Below are positions 29,576 through 38,179 of a DNA stretch of 64,000 bases, piece by piece. Under the pieces are notes generated by a model. It searched no databases and was not told the DNA's origin. It was given only the letters and a program-made list of their open reading frames with translations. How positions within the stretch are numbered: position 1 is the stretch's first letter; each line of letters begins with the position of its first letter. Origin of the DNA: an uncultured Carboxylicivirga sp. (GTDB taxonomy: Bacteria; Bacteroidota; Bacteroidia; Bacteroidales; Marinilabiliaceae); contig CANNEA010000004.1 of NCBI GenBank assembly GCA_947503525.1, positions 534,743 to 598,742 of the forward strand, read 5' to 3'. Both the position numbers and the translations under genes were made by a program.

Positions 29576-29591
29576 GCTAAATCGTTTTGGC
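29576..29591. promoter_or_regulatory. LacI-type operator upstream of GH38 (copy 2)
   Basis: GCTAAATCGTTTTGGC matches the operator consensus with a central CG and lies 108 bp upstream of the second GH38 start, in the 264-bp gap 29468-29731. It is flanked by AT-rich sequence with no further gene. Likely site for the LacI regulator at 31879-32895. Confidence 0.7.
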
Positions 29592-29731
29592 AATATCATT
29601 AAAAAAAAGGCTTATGCCAAATAACTTAACCATCTATAACAATTTTCAAGTTAATATTAATAAATCTAAAATGCAGCTATATTTTGCTGACTATTAAATA
29701 ACAGATTACAGTCTGTTATCCCATATTCCAT

Positions 29732-31789
29732 TTATTCTAATCCTTTGTTTATAGCTGAAGCATAGTCCTGAGTATTACCCAGATCTGAACATTTTCTAAT
29801 GTCATCATATAACCATATAAATCCACCAGATATATTAGTTTTCTCAGCTCGAATATCGTTTTCAATTTCTGCAGGAGAATCTCCTTCATTACATGCCGAA
29901 CCATGTTTACACCAAAGTCCCTTAGACACCTTTATTTCTCCAAAATGTTGATTCCAGTTAATAGGATTATTTGAGGCCCCACCAGCATAACATTGCAAAT
30001 ACACCCTATCAATGGTTCCAGGTCTTTCTGACTCAACTTGTTCGTAAACGGATTTCCAATATGAAGATTTGGTATACGGGCATAAACTCACTTTTAGTCC
30101 TAAATCATCCAACATTAAGCTAAACGCTACTGTCGATTCAACATCATAGGTCAATTCATCATCATAGTTTATGGCCGTTGCCCCCGTGACCTCTTTAAGT
30201 TTTTTTATAGCTTTGTACAGTTTTGTATCCGAACCAATACCTTCCTGATCAATTAGTTTTTTAATGTTTTCCCAGGATTTGGAGCCCCACGCTCCTATGC
30301 CCAATTCAATACGATCAACGGTTGTTGGCGCCTCCAAAAGTGTGGCTAAACGAGCTCCCCATTCCGGATCTCCAATATAATCCCCATTTTGATCGATCAC
30401 ACCTTTATCGTTAAATATCATACTACCATCATCTTCAATATGTATGGTCCAAAGAATTGCAGTGGTAAATCCTGAATGTTTCATATCCAAAATGGCAGCA
30501 TCACCGGAGTAGAAATTACCACCACCAAAAATAGCCGAATAAGTTCCTGCCGGAGCTAAAGTTGGAGCTACATTAGTTCCTTCAACTATTTCCAAGGCAT
30601 CTTCTATATTTTTTGTCTCCTTATCTACATCTTTTTGCCACTTCGCATCTGATTTAGCAGCCTTGCCACCATCAATTAATTTTTGAATAAAATCTTTAGT
30701 TCCATTAGGGTAATCACCATCACCACTACCTTCTACTATATTATTTTTCATGTTCTCAGCTGAACTTATGGCCTTATCTAACTTTGAATAATCCAAAACT
30801 ATTTCAGGTTTTCCACCATCATAAACTAATTCAATACTCCCAACTAATTCAGCCTTAAAACTATTTGTCAGATCATAGAACTCTTTTCCCAAATCAACAT
30901 TCAGTGGAAAATATGCGATCAGACCAGATTCATTTCCGTTTAACATGACATCCTTATTTTCAATAACCTCCGACTCTGTTCGCACCGTATTCCAAACTCT
31001 AACATCCTTTACCATTGCATTAACAACACGATCGTTAAATACATAGCCATTACCAATAACTAATGCCGCATCTTTAGCAGCTAAATGTTCTTGTTCCAAG
31101 GATACTGCCTCTACACCATCAACATATAGTTTGTGAATTGTTCCCGTACTTGTTAATGAAAACTTCTGCCATTGCCCAACTTTTACGACCCCAGGTACTG
31201 ATTTAGCATCTTTCCAATCACCGTTACCAACAACAATCTCTATATGTCCATCTTCAAAATAACGGACCCCAAATCCGCTATTGGGTTCCATCTGTGCACA
31301 AGAAAAAACAGTATTACTATAACCTAATGGATTTAAATCCATAAAATAACAATCCGTTTCTATTGTGAACGAACCTCTGATGGTGTACTTAATTCCATCA
31401 GATATTTTAATATAAGTACCAGCTCTTTGCTTTATGTATGGAATGGCGGCCCTGAGTTTTTTAGTTTTAAAAAGATCAATGGCTTCCTTAAGGCTTTTTA
31501 CTGCATTCGAAACATTCTCTTCTGATTCAGGATTATTAAGGATTGTTTGAGCCTCTGTTAATCCTTTCTGTAATTCTTCAACTGACCCAGGCATATATAA
31601 TCCAGGTTGCATTCCTTCATCGCTGTTTTTCACAAGGTTTTCAGCCTCTGATACAAGACTCTTTAATAGTTCCGTGTCAAAACTGATTGCTTCAATCTTT
31701 TTTTCTTCGCTACAAGCCCAGATCACCGTAACGGATAAAAAAAACAGTAACAAAAATGATGGTAATGGATTTAGTTTACAAAATTTCAT
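29732..31789 (-). CDS. Lipoprotein with LamG and GH18-like domains (possible endo-beta-N-acetylglucosaminidase)
   Basis: A 685-aa lipoprotein (signal ...FFLSVTVIWAC). Residues ~40-115 are helical with FIVAR-like spacing; residues ~120-330 form a LamG-type jellyroll (FGVRYFEDGHIEIVVG, KLYVDGVEAVSL, VKDVRVWNTVRTESEV); residues ~340-405 are a second helical linker. The last ~275 residues look like a TIM barrel with AINYDDELTYD, comparable to the DxDDE strand-4 motif of GH18 ENGases, although the first acidic position is Asn. Bacteroides ENGases combine LamG and GH18 domains in a similar order. If active, it would release high-mannose glycans from glycoproteins for the GH92 and GH38 enzymes. Family call is an inference; the gene is 89 bp after the LacI gene. 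Confidence 0.45.
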   Translation of the reverse strand: MKFCKLNPLPSFLLLFFLSVTVIWACSEEKKIEAISFDTELLKSLVSEAENLVKNSDEGMQPGLYMPGSVEELQKGLTEAQTILNNPESEENVSNAVKSLKEAIDLFKTKKLRAAIPYIKQRAGTYIKISDGIKYTIRGSFTIETDCYFMDLNPLGYSNTVFSCAQMEPNSGFGVRYFEDGHIEIVVGNGDWKDAKSVPGVVKVGQWQKFSLTSTGTIHKLYVDGVEAVSLEQEHLAAKDAALVIGNGYVFNDRVVNAMVKDVRVWNTVRTESEVIENKDVMLNGNESGLIAYFPLNVDLGKEFYDLTNSFKAELVGSIELVYDGGKPEIVLDYSKLDKAISSAENMKNNIVEGSGDGDYPNGTKDFIQKLIDGGKAAKSDAKWQKDVDKETKNIEDALEIVEGTNVAPTLAPAGTYSAIFGGGNFYSGDAAILDMKHSGFTTAILWTIHIEDDGSMIFNDKGVIDQNGDYIGDPEWGARLATLLEAPTTVDRIELGIGAWGSKSWENIKKLIDQEGIGSDTKLYKAIKKLKEVTGATAINYDDELTYDVESTVAFSLMLDDLGLKVSLCPYTKSSYWKSVYEQVESERPGTIDRVYLQCYAGGASNNPINWNQHFGEIKVSKGLWCKHGSACNEGDSPAEIENDIRAEKTNISGGFIWLYDDIRKCSDLGNTQDYASAINKGLE

Positions 31790-31878
31790 ATTAATCTTCA
31801 GTGTTTGGCAATCACTTTATTTCTATATACCTTACAATCTATATTTTATATTGAACCAGTTAGTGGTTTCAAAAATAT

Positions 31879-32895
31879 CTATTCACCACAAGACTTTCGT
31901 TCAATAAATCCTGTGTCTAATACTAGCTGCTTCTTATCAGTACTTTTTGATTGAAGTTTAGCCAATAAAATATCAACGGCCTTATCACCCATATCCATTA
32001 CAGGTTGAGTCACCACTGTAATTGGTGGCTCCAACAAATCAAACGCGCTAAACTGATCGTAACTTATAATTTTTACATCATCAGGCACTCTAATCTGACT
32101 CGCTCGAAGTGCCCTTAAACCAAATGTTGTTAAAAAATGAGTAGCAAATACTATGGAATCCACAGGTTCTTTGCAGCGAGTAAGATTAGCAATAGCCTGC
32201 TCCATTTCCACTTCATAATTATCAATACTTAAATCTTGAATATAATCAGGATTAAGCGCTAAGTCATTAGCTAATAGACCATTTTTGTATCCTAAAATTC
32301 TATTTTTAATGGCGTCTAATTTAGGTTTTAGGGTAACGAAACCAATTTTAGACATACCGTGTTGAACCAGGTGATTAACCGCTTTTTCAACACCTCCTTT
32401 ATTATCTACAATAACATAGTCAGTATTTATTGTTGGGTAATGTCGATCGATAAGAACAAAAGGAAAATTCATTCGTTGAAGTTCCAACATATCTTCATCA
32501 TTCCTTTGTGTTGATGCAATAATCAAGCCTTCAACCTGTCGATCTAGCATTGAGCGAATAAGATCACTCTCCTTTTTATCACTTTCTTCCGAACTACTAT
32601 AAATAACCGTATAACCTTGTTTAGCAGCTTCTTTTTCAATACGACTGGCAATTCTCGCATAGAAAACATCCGAAATGTTAGGTATAATTAAACCAATCAT
32701 TTCACTTCTTCCTTTTTTTAATCCTTTGGCAAAAATATTAGGCTTATAATTTATGTCCCTGGCGTAGTCAAGAATTCTTTTCTGTGTCTTCTGACTAATC
32801 CTCTTTTCATCACCCCTACCATTCATAACCAACGAAACTGTTGGTATTGAAACCTTAAGGTGCTGTGCAATATCTTTAATGGACGCTTTCTTCAT
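31879..32895 (-). CDS. LacI-family transcriptional regulator
   Basis: The start at 32895 gives MKKASIKDIAQHLKVS, the usual LacI beginning; an in-frame ATG at 32919 would add eight residues before the HTH. Residues 3-60 form the HTH and hinge helix (IPTVSLVMNGRG, NYKPNIFAKGLKKG), followed by the periplasmic-binding-like effector domain (MIGLIIPNISDVFYARI, EGLIIASTQ, FVLIDRHYP, TVVTQPVMDMGDKAVDIL). Four matching palindromes upstream of lactonase, GH38 and GH38 genes define its probable regulon, and the two sites before the lactonase gene 58 bp upstream imply autoregulation. The effector is probably a sugar released from the glycan. Confidence 0.9.
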   Translation of the reverse strand: MKKASIKDIAQHLKVSIPTVSLVMNGRGDEKRISQKTQKRILDYARDINYKPNIFAKGLKKGRSEMIGLIIPNISDVFYARIASRIEKEAAKQGYTVIYSSSEESDKKESDLIRSMLDRQVEGLIIASTQRNDEDMLELQRMNFPFVLIDRHYPTINTDYVIVDNKGGVEKAVNHLVQHGMSKIGFVTLKPKLDAIKNRILGYKNGLLANDLALNPDYIQDLSIDNYEVEMEQAIANLTRCKEPVDSIVFATHFLTTFGLRALRASQIRVPDDVKIISYDQFSAFDLLEPPITVVTQPVMDMGDKAVDILLAKLQSKSTDKKQLVLDTGFIERKSCGE

Positions 32896-32953
32896 ATTAT
32901 TACCATCGAATAAACTCAAATGAAATTAAAAATTTATTAATATAATAATTTAG

Positions 32954-34081
32954 CTAATTGTTTACTCTATTATCCAACTGAAAACATACATTTACAGGCG
33001 TGTTTACTTCAACGGTCATTTGTTTGACCAAAGTTCCGTTTTCAGTATTAACTTTAAACAGAACTACATTATTTGATTCCTGATTCGTAGCAATTAACCA
33101 TTGGCCTGAAGGATCGAAACTAAAATCCCTTGGGCATTTACCCTCCGTATCAGCAAATTCTACTAAACTTATCTTTCTGGTAGAATTATTTATTTTATAG
33201 ATTGCGATTTTGTTTGATGAACGATCAGAAGCATATAATAACTTTCCATTAGGATGAATCTTTATTGCTGCTCCACTTGGTTCACAACCATTCTTATCAT
33301 CCACATAACTTATTTTCTGAATCAAATCAAACCTTTCTTCTTTGCGGTCAAACACAAATATTTCACCTTTAAGCTCACCTATAACAAATGCCAATGATCG
33401 ATGATTGTTCATAACCATATGGCGTGCTCCGGCACCAGCATCTAACTTAAGATCCTTTGTTTCATCCCTAAGCCACTCCGATCTATCATTATCATATACA
33501 TAGGAATGTGCAGTATCCAGACTTAAATCTATAATAAAAATCCTATCCTCTGCCCAGGGATAAACCATATGCATATGCGGAGCTTCTTGTCGGGCCTCAT
33601 TCGGTCCAATCCCATCATTCTGTATGATTTGTTTTATATCCGATAGTGAACCATTCGCTTGAATACCATAAAAAATAGCATTACCAGACATATAATTAGC
33701 AATAATAAGTTGTTGTGCACAAATACTTAAATGACAAGCATATCCTCCGGGAATACTTTTCGAATTTAATAAGTTTAAACTACCATCTAATGCTATTTGA
33801 TAAGAAAACACTTTAGCACCATTACCTTCCGGAAGCTCCTCAACGGCATATAAATACTTGTCATCTGGAGAGATACAGATATAGCTGGGATTAGACTGCT
33901 TATAATACCCTTCATTAACTATAGTTCCATTTTTTGTATTTAAGGTAAATGTTCCAATACCTTCTCCAATTGGATTTAAGGCTGGTGCTCCTTCTTTATT
34001 GTAACTACCAGTATAAAATCTGATCACTGCTTTGTCTTTTTCAGTAGTAGATTCCATATTATGAGAATTGTCTAACTTCAT
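32954..34081 (-). CDS. Lactonase-family seven-bladed beta-propeller (6-phosphogluconolactonase-like)
   Basis: The protein has YbhE/Pgl-type propeller repeats: IRFYTGSYNKEG, NPSYICISPDDKYLYAVEE, GGYACHLSICAQQLIIANYM, HMHMVYPWAEDRIFIIDLS, GAGARHMVMNNH, AAIKIHPNGKLLYASDRSSN and CPRDFSFDPSGQWLIATNQE. It probably opens a sugar lactone in the cytosol; no signal peptide is present. The frame extends upstream to an ATG at 34171, but that codon lies inside the LacI operator at 34151-34172, so I place the start at 34081 (MKLDNSHNME); 34057 is an alternative. It is the first gene of a unit with lacI and the LamG lipoprotein. Confidence 0.8.
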   Translation of the reverse strand: MKLDNSHNMESTTEKDKAVIRFYTGSYNKEGAPALNPIGEGIGTFTLNTKNGTIVNEGYYKQSNPSYICISPDDKYLYAVEELPEGNGAKVFSYQIALDGSLNLLNSKSIPGGYACHLSICAQQLIIANYMSGNAIFYGIQANGSLSDIKQIIQNDGIGPNEARQEAPHMHMVYPWAEDRIFIIDLSLDTAHSYVYDNDRSEWLRDETKDLKLDAGAGARHMVMNNHRSLAFVIGELKGEIFVFDRKEERFDLIQKISYVDDKNGCEPSGAAIKIHPNGKLLYASDRSSNKIAIYKINNSTRKISLVEFADTEGKCPRDFSFDPSGQWLIATNQESNNVVLFKVNTENGTLVKQMTVEVNTPVNVCFQLDNRVNN

Positions 34082-34150
34082 TTGATCATTGACCTTAATA
34101 ACTACTTTCAATACCAGTAATACTTCTAGTAAATCTGCATATTCTTTAAA

Positions 34151-34172
34151 ATTGCTAAATCGTTTTAGCAAT
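34151..34172. promoter_or_regulatory. LacI-type operator O1 upstream of lactonase gene
   Basis: The core GCTAAATCGTTTTAGC (34154-34169) is flanked by ATT and AAT, so the symmetry extends to 22 bp with a single mismatched pair. It is the most symmetric of the four sites. It lies 55 bp centre to centre from the second site, an arrangement compatible with cooperative binding or looping. Confidence 0.78.
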
Positions 34173-34208
34173 TGTCACTAAAAAAATCAGTCTAATAAAA
34201 ACTGATTT

Positions 34209-34224
34209 GCCAAAACGTTTTAGC
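34209..34224. promoter_or_regulatory. LacI-type operator O2 upstream of lactonase gene
   Basis: GCCAAAACGTTTTAGC differs from a perfect palindrome at one pair. It belongs to the 322-bp gap 34172-34493, which otherwise holds only the alkaline phosphatase terminator at its far end. Confidence 0.75.
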
Positions 34225-34425
34225 TTTAGCCTGCAATATAAAATGATTCTTTTAAAAAAACAAAATTAATGAAGAGTGTTTAAAGAAAATCTTTCAAGAA
34301 ATAAACCCTGAACAGACTCAATATAAATGCATTTCGGACAGAATAGCATTTGCAGAAAGATTTTTATAACATTTATGAAAGAATATTTCTCACCAAAGAG
34401 CATCGGTTGGTACGTGTGAGTATAT

Positions 34426-34474
34426 AAAAAGGGAACGGTTCTCTCATAGCATTTAACTATGAAAAAACCGTTCC
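34426..34474 (-). terminator. Intrinsic terminator after alkaline phosphatase gene
   Basis: GGAACGGTT (34432-34440) pairs with AACCGTTCC (34466-34474); an inner CATAG/CTATG stem extends the hairpin. On the minus strand it is followed by TTTTT (34430-34426). It lies 20 bp past the stop at 34494 and insulates the phosphatase from the lactonase unit. Confidence 0.85.
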
Positions 34475-34493
34475 TTAAATATATAGTATTTTT

Positions 34494-35660
34494 CTAGTCT
34501 CTATCTTCTTGCTTAAACTTAAAGAGCTTATACATTTTTTCAAATATTTCTGTATTATCATATATCCCGGCGAATTCCTCTGCACCCGCTCCAAATGCTA
34601 ATACAGGCACCATTACAGCCGAATGTCCTCCGGTTGTAAAACCAGTCTTGACATAACCTTTTTCAGGATCTCCACCTTCAACAGCCATTCCCCCGGTTTC
34701 GTGATCAGCTGTTACTATCACCAAAGTTCGTCTATCCTTAATGGCGAATTCCATAGCCTTAGCAACTGCCTTATCCATGTCTAATACTTCACCAGTAACA
34801 TAGGCCGCATCATTTTGGTGACCACCCCAATCAATCTGACTGCCTTCTACCATTAAAAAGAAACCTTTACTATCAGCATTTGATAATACTTCAATGGCTT
34901 TAGAAGTTGATTCCGTTAACATTTCACCACGGTCTCTGTATCCAGCATTATGCCCAATCGCAGTAAGTACCGCTAACTTTCCATTACTTACCGGCGCAAC
35001 CTCTTCCAAATTATATCCAATTCGATATCCTTTGTCACTTAATTCTGTCACCAAATTCCGGCCATCAACACGTTTATTAAAAAAATCTGCACCTCCACCT
35101 ATGAAAACATCAATTTCCGTTTCCATAAAGTCAGCAGCAATTTGCTCGTACATATTACGACTTGGTTGATGAGCTATGAACGAAGCAGGAGTAGCGTGAG
35201 TTATAGCTGATGTAGATACCAGACCGGTAGCTTTTTCATTTCGTTCAGCATACTCTAAAATAGTTGTTAACCTTTCACCATTGGCGTCTAAACCTATCGT
35301 TCCATTAGTGGTTCGTTTTCCTGTTGATATGGCAGTTCCACCTGCAGCCGAATCAGTGACATAATTATCAGAACTCTCCGTCTTACTAAAACCAACATAG
35401 CTCATGTTCGACATATTTAATTCACCACCATTCGCCGTAAGTCCAGAAAATAATTGAGCCGTTCCCATGCCATCACCTATAAATAGTATAATGTTTTTTG
35501 GCCTCTTTTTAAACTTTAAGTCATCCGCATTGAATAGAAGTACTTCGTGCTTCTTTTCAACAGTGTATTCGTATTTTTCATTCTTATTTTTGTAATCTTC
35601 CTGGGCCATCAGGTTTGATGACATTAAAAGAATACTTAATATGAAGATAATTGTTTTCAT
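34494..35660 (-). CDS. Alkaline phosphatase (PhoA superfamily), secreted
   Basis: A 388-aa protein with signal peptide MKTIIFILSILLMSSNLMAQ. Motifs are IILFIGDGMGTAQLFSG (first metal Asp), VTDSAAGGTAISTGKRT with the nucleophile Ser in DSAAGG, STSAITHATPASFIAH, QIDWGGHQND, TADHETGGMAV and TTGGHSAVMVPVLAFG with the metal-ligand His. All zinc-site blocks of PhoA-type enzymes are present. It hydrolyses phosphomonoesters outside the cytoplasm for phosphate acquisition. It is transcribed divergently from the LMW phosphatase gene at 35868 and ends in its own terminator, so it is a single-gene unit. Confidence 0.95.
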   Translation of the reverse strand: MKTIIFILSILLMSSNLMAQEDYKNKNEKYEYTVEKKHEVLLFNADDLKFKKRPKNIILFIGDGMGTAQLFSGLTANGGELNMSNMSYVGFSKTESSDNYVTDSAAGGTAISTGKRTTNGTIGLDANGERLTTILEYAERNEKATGLVSTSAITHATPASFIAHQPSRNMYEQIAADFMETEIDVFIGGGADFFNKRVDGRNLVTELSDKGYRIGYNLEEVAPVSNGKLAVLTAIGHNAGYRDRGEMLTESTSKAIEVLSNADSKGFFLMVEGSQIDWGGHQNDAAYVTGEVLDMDKAVAKAMEFAIKDRRTLVIVTADHETGGMAVEGGDPEKGYVKTGFTTGGHSAVMVPVLAFGAGAEEFAGIYDNTEIFEKMYKLFKFKQEDRD

Positions 35661-35843
35661 CTTTCCTAAAATTTTGATTCGCTAATGAACAAAGAAAAAA
35701 GTTTTTCTTTACAAAGAAAACAATAGTTGCTATTGTTTGTTTTTGCTTCTTTTAAAAAGTAACTATACTGGCATATATACATCTACTGTTTAAGCTTTTA
35801 CTAATTACAAAGCATTTTCCAAAGTGATATAACACCAAACTAT

Positions 35844-35851
35844 TATATTTG
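35844..35851 (+). promoter_or_regulatory. Candidate Bacteroidota -7 element for the phosphatase/kinase pair
   Basis: TATATTTG matches the Bacteroidota -7 consensus TAnnTTTG, 16 bp upstream of the ATG at 35868. No clear TTTG is seen at the -33 position, so support is partial. Confidence 0.35.
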
Positions 35852-35867
35852 GAATAAAATTGAAGAA

Positions 35868-36344
35868 ATGGATAAAACTAAAATACTTTTCGTTTGCCTT
35901 GGTAATATTTGTCGCAGCCCAAGTGCTGAGGCGGTGATGCAAGCATTAATTGAGAAAGAAAGTCTTGAGCATAAAATTTCTATTGACTCTGCCGGAATCA
36001 CAGGCTATCATGCTGGTGATCCCGCTGATGATCGTATGCAACGTCATGCAATACAACGCGGATTTCATTTAAGCAGTGTTAGTCGTCAGGTACAGTCGCC
36101 CAAAGACTTTAATGAATTTGATTATGTCATTGGAATGGATAATCAGAATATCAGTGATCTTCAGGATCTGGCTCAAAACCAAAATCACTTAGCCAAAATT
36201 AGTAAGATGACCGATTATTGCACAAGACATAACAACACTTCAGTACCAGATCCCTATTATGGAGGTGCGGCAGGATTCGAATTGGTTCTTGATATTCTGG
36301 AGGATGCCTGCGAAGGATTACTTGAGCACATTAAAAATGAATAG
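35868..36344 (+). CDS. Low-molecular-weight protein tyrosine phosphatase
   Basis: A 158-aa cytosolic protein with the P-loop signature FVCLGNICRSPSAEA (nucleophile Cys and Arg of CX5R) near the start and the general-acid loop DPYYGG (Asp of DPY) near residue 127. The length matches the family. Its last 8 bp overlap the start of a fructosamine-kinase-family gene. LMW phosphatases next to fructosamine-3-kinase homologues are a known bacterial pairing, thought to serve protein deglycation, so the pair probably acts together. Confidence 0.95.
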   Translation: MDKTKILFVCLGNICRSPSAEAVMQALIEKESLEHKISIDSAGITGYHAGDPADDRMQRHAIQRGFHLSSVSRQVQSPKDFNEFDYVIGMDNQNISDLQDLAQNQNHLAKISKMTDYCTRHNNTSVPDPYYGGAAGFELVLDILEDACEGLLEHIKNE

Positions 36345-37194
36345 CCTACTCCGAAAAATAGAAGATCATATTAATGATCAGATTGTTAATCAACGATCTG
36401 TCGGTGGAGGATGCATTGCTCAAACAACTATGCTTGAGACCATATCGGGTAAAACGTATTTTCTTAAATCAGGTTTTAGCAATGGAATATTTCTAAATGA
36501 AGCCAATGGATTAAACGAATTAAGAAAAGCGGATTGTATCAGGATACCGCAAGTTATTGCTGTCGATCAGCAATTTCTCTTATTAGAACACATAAGATCA
36601 GGAGCAAAAGCAAATTCATTTTTTATAGAGTTTGGACAACAATTTGCCTCACTCCATCAATTTACATCACAACAATTTGGCTTCTACGAAAACAACTTTA
36701 TTGGTGCAAGCCCACAGATAAACACCAGCAAAGAACAGCCGGAACAAGATTGGACAGATTTTTATTTTAATAATCGACTGTTATATCAATTTAAACTGGC
36801 CGAACGAAATGGCTACTCAGACGAGGATTTCCGAAATCTTTTCATCAAAATTGAACATCTAATAAAGAGTATTCTGAATGAAAGTGATGAAGCTCCCACT
36901 TTACTTCATGGTGATTTGTGGGGTGGAAATTACATGGTCGACGAAAATGGAAAAGCTGTATTGATAGATCCGGCTGTTTATTACGGTCACCGCGAAGCCG
37001 ACCTGGCCATGACCAAACTATTCGGAGGCTTTAATACAGATTTTTATCGTAGCTATAATTCCAGCTACCCCTTGAAAGAAGGTTATGAGTACAGAGAGAA
37101 TATTTATCTTCTTTATCACGTACTCAATCACCTTAATCTGTTTGGATTATCTTATAAATCACAAGCCGTTCAGTTGATGAAAAGTTATCTATAA
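36337..37194 (+). CDS. Fructosamine/ketosamine-3-kinase family protein
   Basis: The start at 36337 (MNSLLRKIEDHINDQ) overlaps the phosphatase stop by 8 bp; a longer in-frame start at 36259 would lie deep in the phosphatase gene. The 285-aa product has the aminoglycoside-phosphotransferase-like kinase fold: KTYFLKSG (ATP Lys region), LLLEHI, LLHGDLWGGNYMVDENGKAV (catalytic Asp in HGDLWGGN) and LIDPAVYYGHREADLAM (metal-binding DPA). It phosphorylates ketosamines on glycated proteins or small molecules, which destabilises the adduct. It ends 6 bp inside the convergent gene at 37189. Confidence 0.92.
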   Translation: MNSLLRKIEDHINDQIVNQRSVGGGCIAQTTMLETISGKTYFLKSGFSNGIFLNEANGLNELRKADCIRIPQVIAVDQQFLLLEHIRSGAKANSFFIEFGQQFASLHQFTSQQFGFYENNFIGASPQINTSKEQPEQDWTDFYFNNRLLYQFKLAERNGYSDEDFRNLFIKIEHLIKSILNESDEAPTLLHGDLWGGNYMVDENGKAVLIDPAVYYGHREADLAMTKLFGGFNTDFYRSYNSSYPLKEGYEYRENIYLLYHVLNHLNLFGLSYKSQAVQLMKSYL

Positions 37195-37890
37195 AAAACC
37201 ACGAGATTCAGCAACCGAAAGTAACAAATCAACAATCTCTTCTTCATTCATTGATTTGGCATTAATACGAAGATCTATAAAATCAACATCCGGCCTGTCC
37301 TTCTCAAAGTAATTTCTAAATTGAGCCCTTCGTTTATCTTGTTCCAGAATTATTTTCCTTGATTCTGTTGTTGAAATACCATCATTTTTGGCCACTGTTT
37401 CAACCCGCCAATCCAACGGCGCTTCTAGCTTAACATGGAAAGACTGTTTCATATCCTTGGTAATGGCCTCTGCCGCACGACCAACTATTACGACATGTCC
37501 TTCTTCAGCCTCATCATGAAGAAACTTCGCAATTGTATTCCTGATGGTTGCATCTCCAGGATAATACGACTGACTAAAAAACGTGGCTAGATTTCCGAAG
37601 AATGTTTTTTGTTTGTAATCAGTTAAGTCCTTAAGCATGGTTTCCGACAACTTTAACTCATTGGCAGAACGCTCAAGAATTTCTTTACTTATCATTCGCC
37701 AAGGCTTATTGACTCCAAGTTTAACCGATCGTTTTGATAATTTATCGGCTAACAATTGAGCGATGGGTTGTCCATGACAGCCATATTCCCTCGAAATGGT
37801 AATAACCGGACCAGCTAGTTCATGCTTCTTATCAGGACTCTTTTGCACTCCTGACCTTTCCTTCATGTATTTCAAAAATAAATTATCCAT
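37189..37890 (-). CDS. Cytidylate-kinase-like family protein
   Basis: A 233-aa P-loop protein of the cytidylate-kinase-2 type. The nucleotide loop is ITISREYGCHGQPIAQLLAD, a variant lacking the usual GK[ST]; HVVIVGRAAEAITKDM and LDWRVETVAKNDGIS follow, with DKRRAQFRNYF as the basic lid-like region. The family is widespread in Bacteroidota but its substrate is not established, so I do not assign cmk. Its 3' end overlaps the convergent kinase gene by 6 bp. Upstream lies a 664-bp gap with three tandem sRNA-like repeats. Confidence 0.75.
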   Translation of the reverse strand: MDNLFLKYMKERSGVQKSPDKKHELAGPVITISREYGCHGQPIAQLLADKLSKRSVKLGVNKPWRMISKEILERSANELKLSETMLKDLTDYKQKTFFGNLATFFSQSYYPGDATIRNTIAKFLHDEAEEGHVVIVGRAAEAITKDMKQSFHVKLEAPLDWRVETVAKNDGISTTESRKIILEQDKRRAQFRNYFEKDRPDVDFIDLRINAKSMNEEEIVDLLLSVAESRGFL

Positions 37891-38011
37891 AGCATCGCAT
37901 TTTAGAGGTTTAATTGGTTAATAATATAACCAATAATGGCGATAATATCAAGGATAATCAGACGGGTATGCTGCAAAACATATAGGACTTAGTAGAGTGC
38001 TTTATTGAAGT

Positions 38012-38073
38012 ATATAAAAAAGAAAAAGGACAGATATAATACCTGTCCTTACCCTTAAATCAGTTCGTTAACT
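38012..38073 (-). ncRNA. Candidate small RNA, tandem copy 1
   Basis: Predicted ~60-nt transcript starting about 6 nt after the -7 box. It holds the core GTTAACGAACTGATT followed by AAGGGTAAG, then a terminator hairpin GGACAG/CTGTCC and a U-rich tail (TTTTTCTTTTTT). The same core and hairpin recur in the other two copies. Function unknown; the unpaired core is the candidate target-pairing region. Confidence 0.55.
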
Positions 38074-38078
38074 AAATC

Positions 38079-38109
38079 CAAATCTATGAATAAAAATCTA
38101 CCTTACAAA
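38079..38109 (-). promoter_or_regulatory. Promoter of sRNA copy 1
   Basis: On the minus strand TTTG (38109-38106), a 19-bp spacer and TAGATTTG (38086-38079) match the Bacteroidota -33/-7 consensus TTTG-n19-21-TAnnTTTG exactly. Confidence 0.65.
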
Positions 38110-38179
38110 TATGATGGTTTTTCCAGTGAAGAAAATTAAAACAAGGTTAATTCATGTTAAAACAGAATTACCAGGTTTA

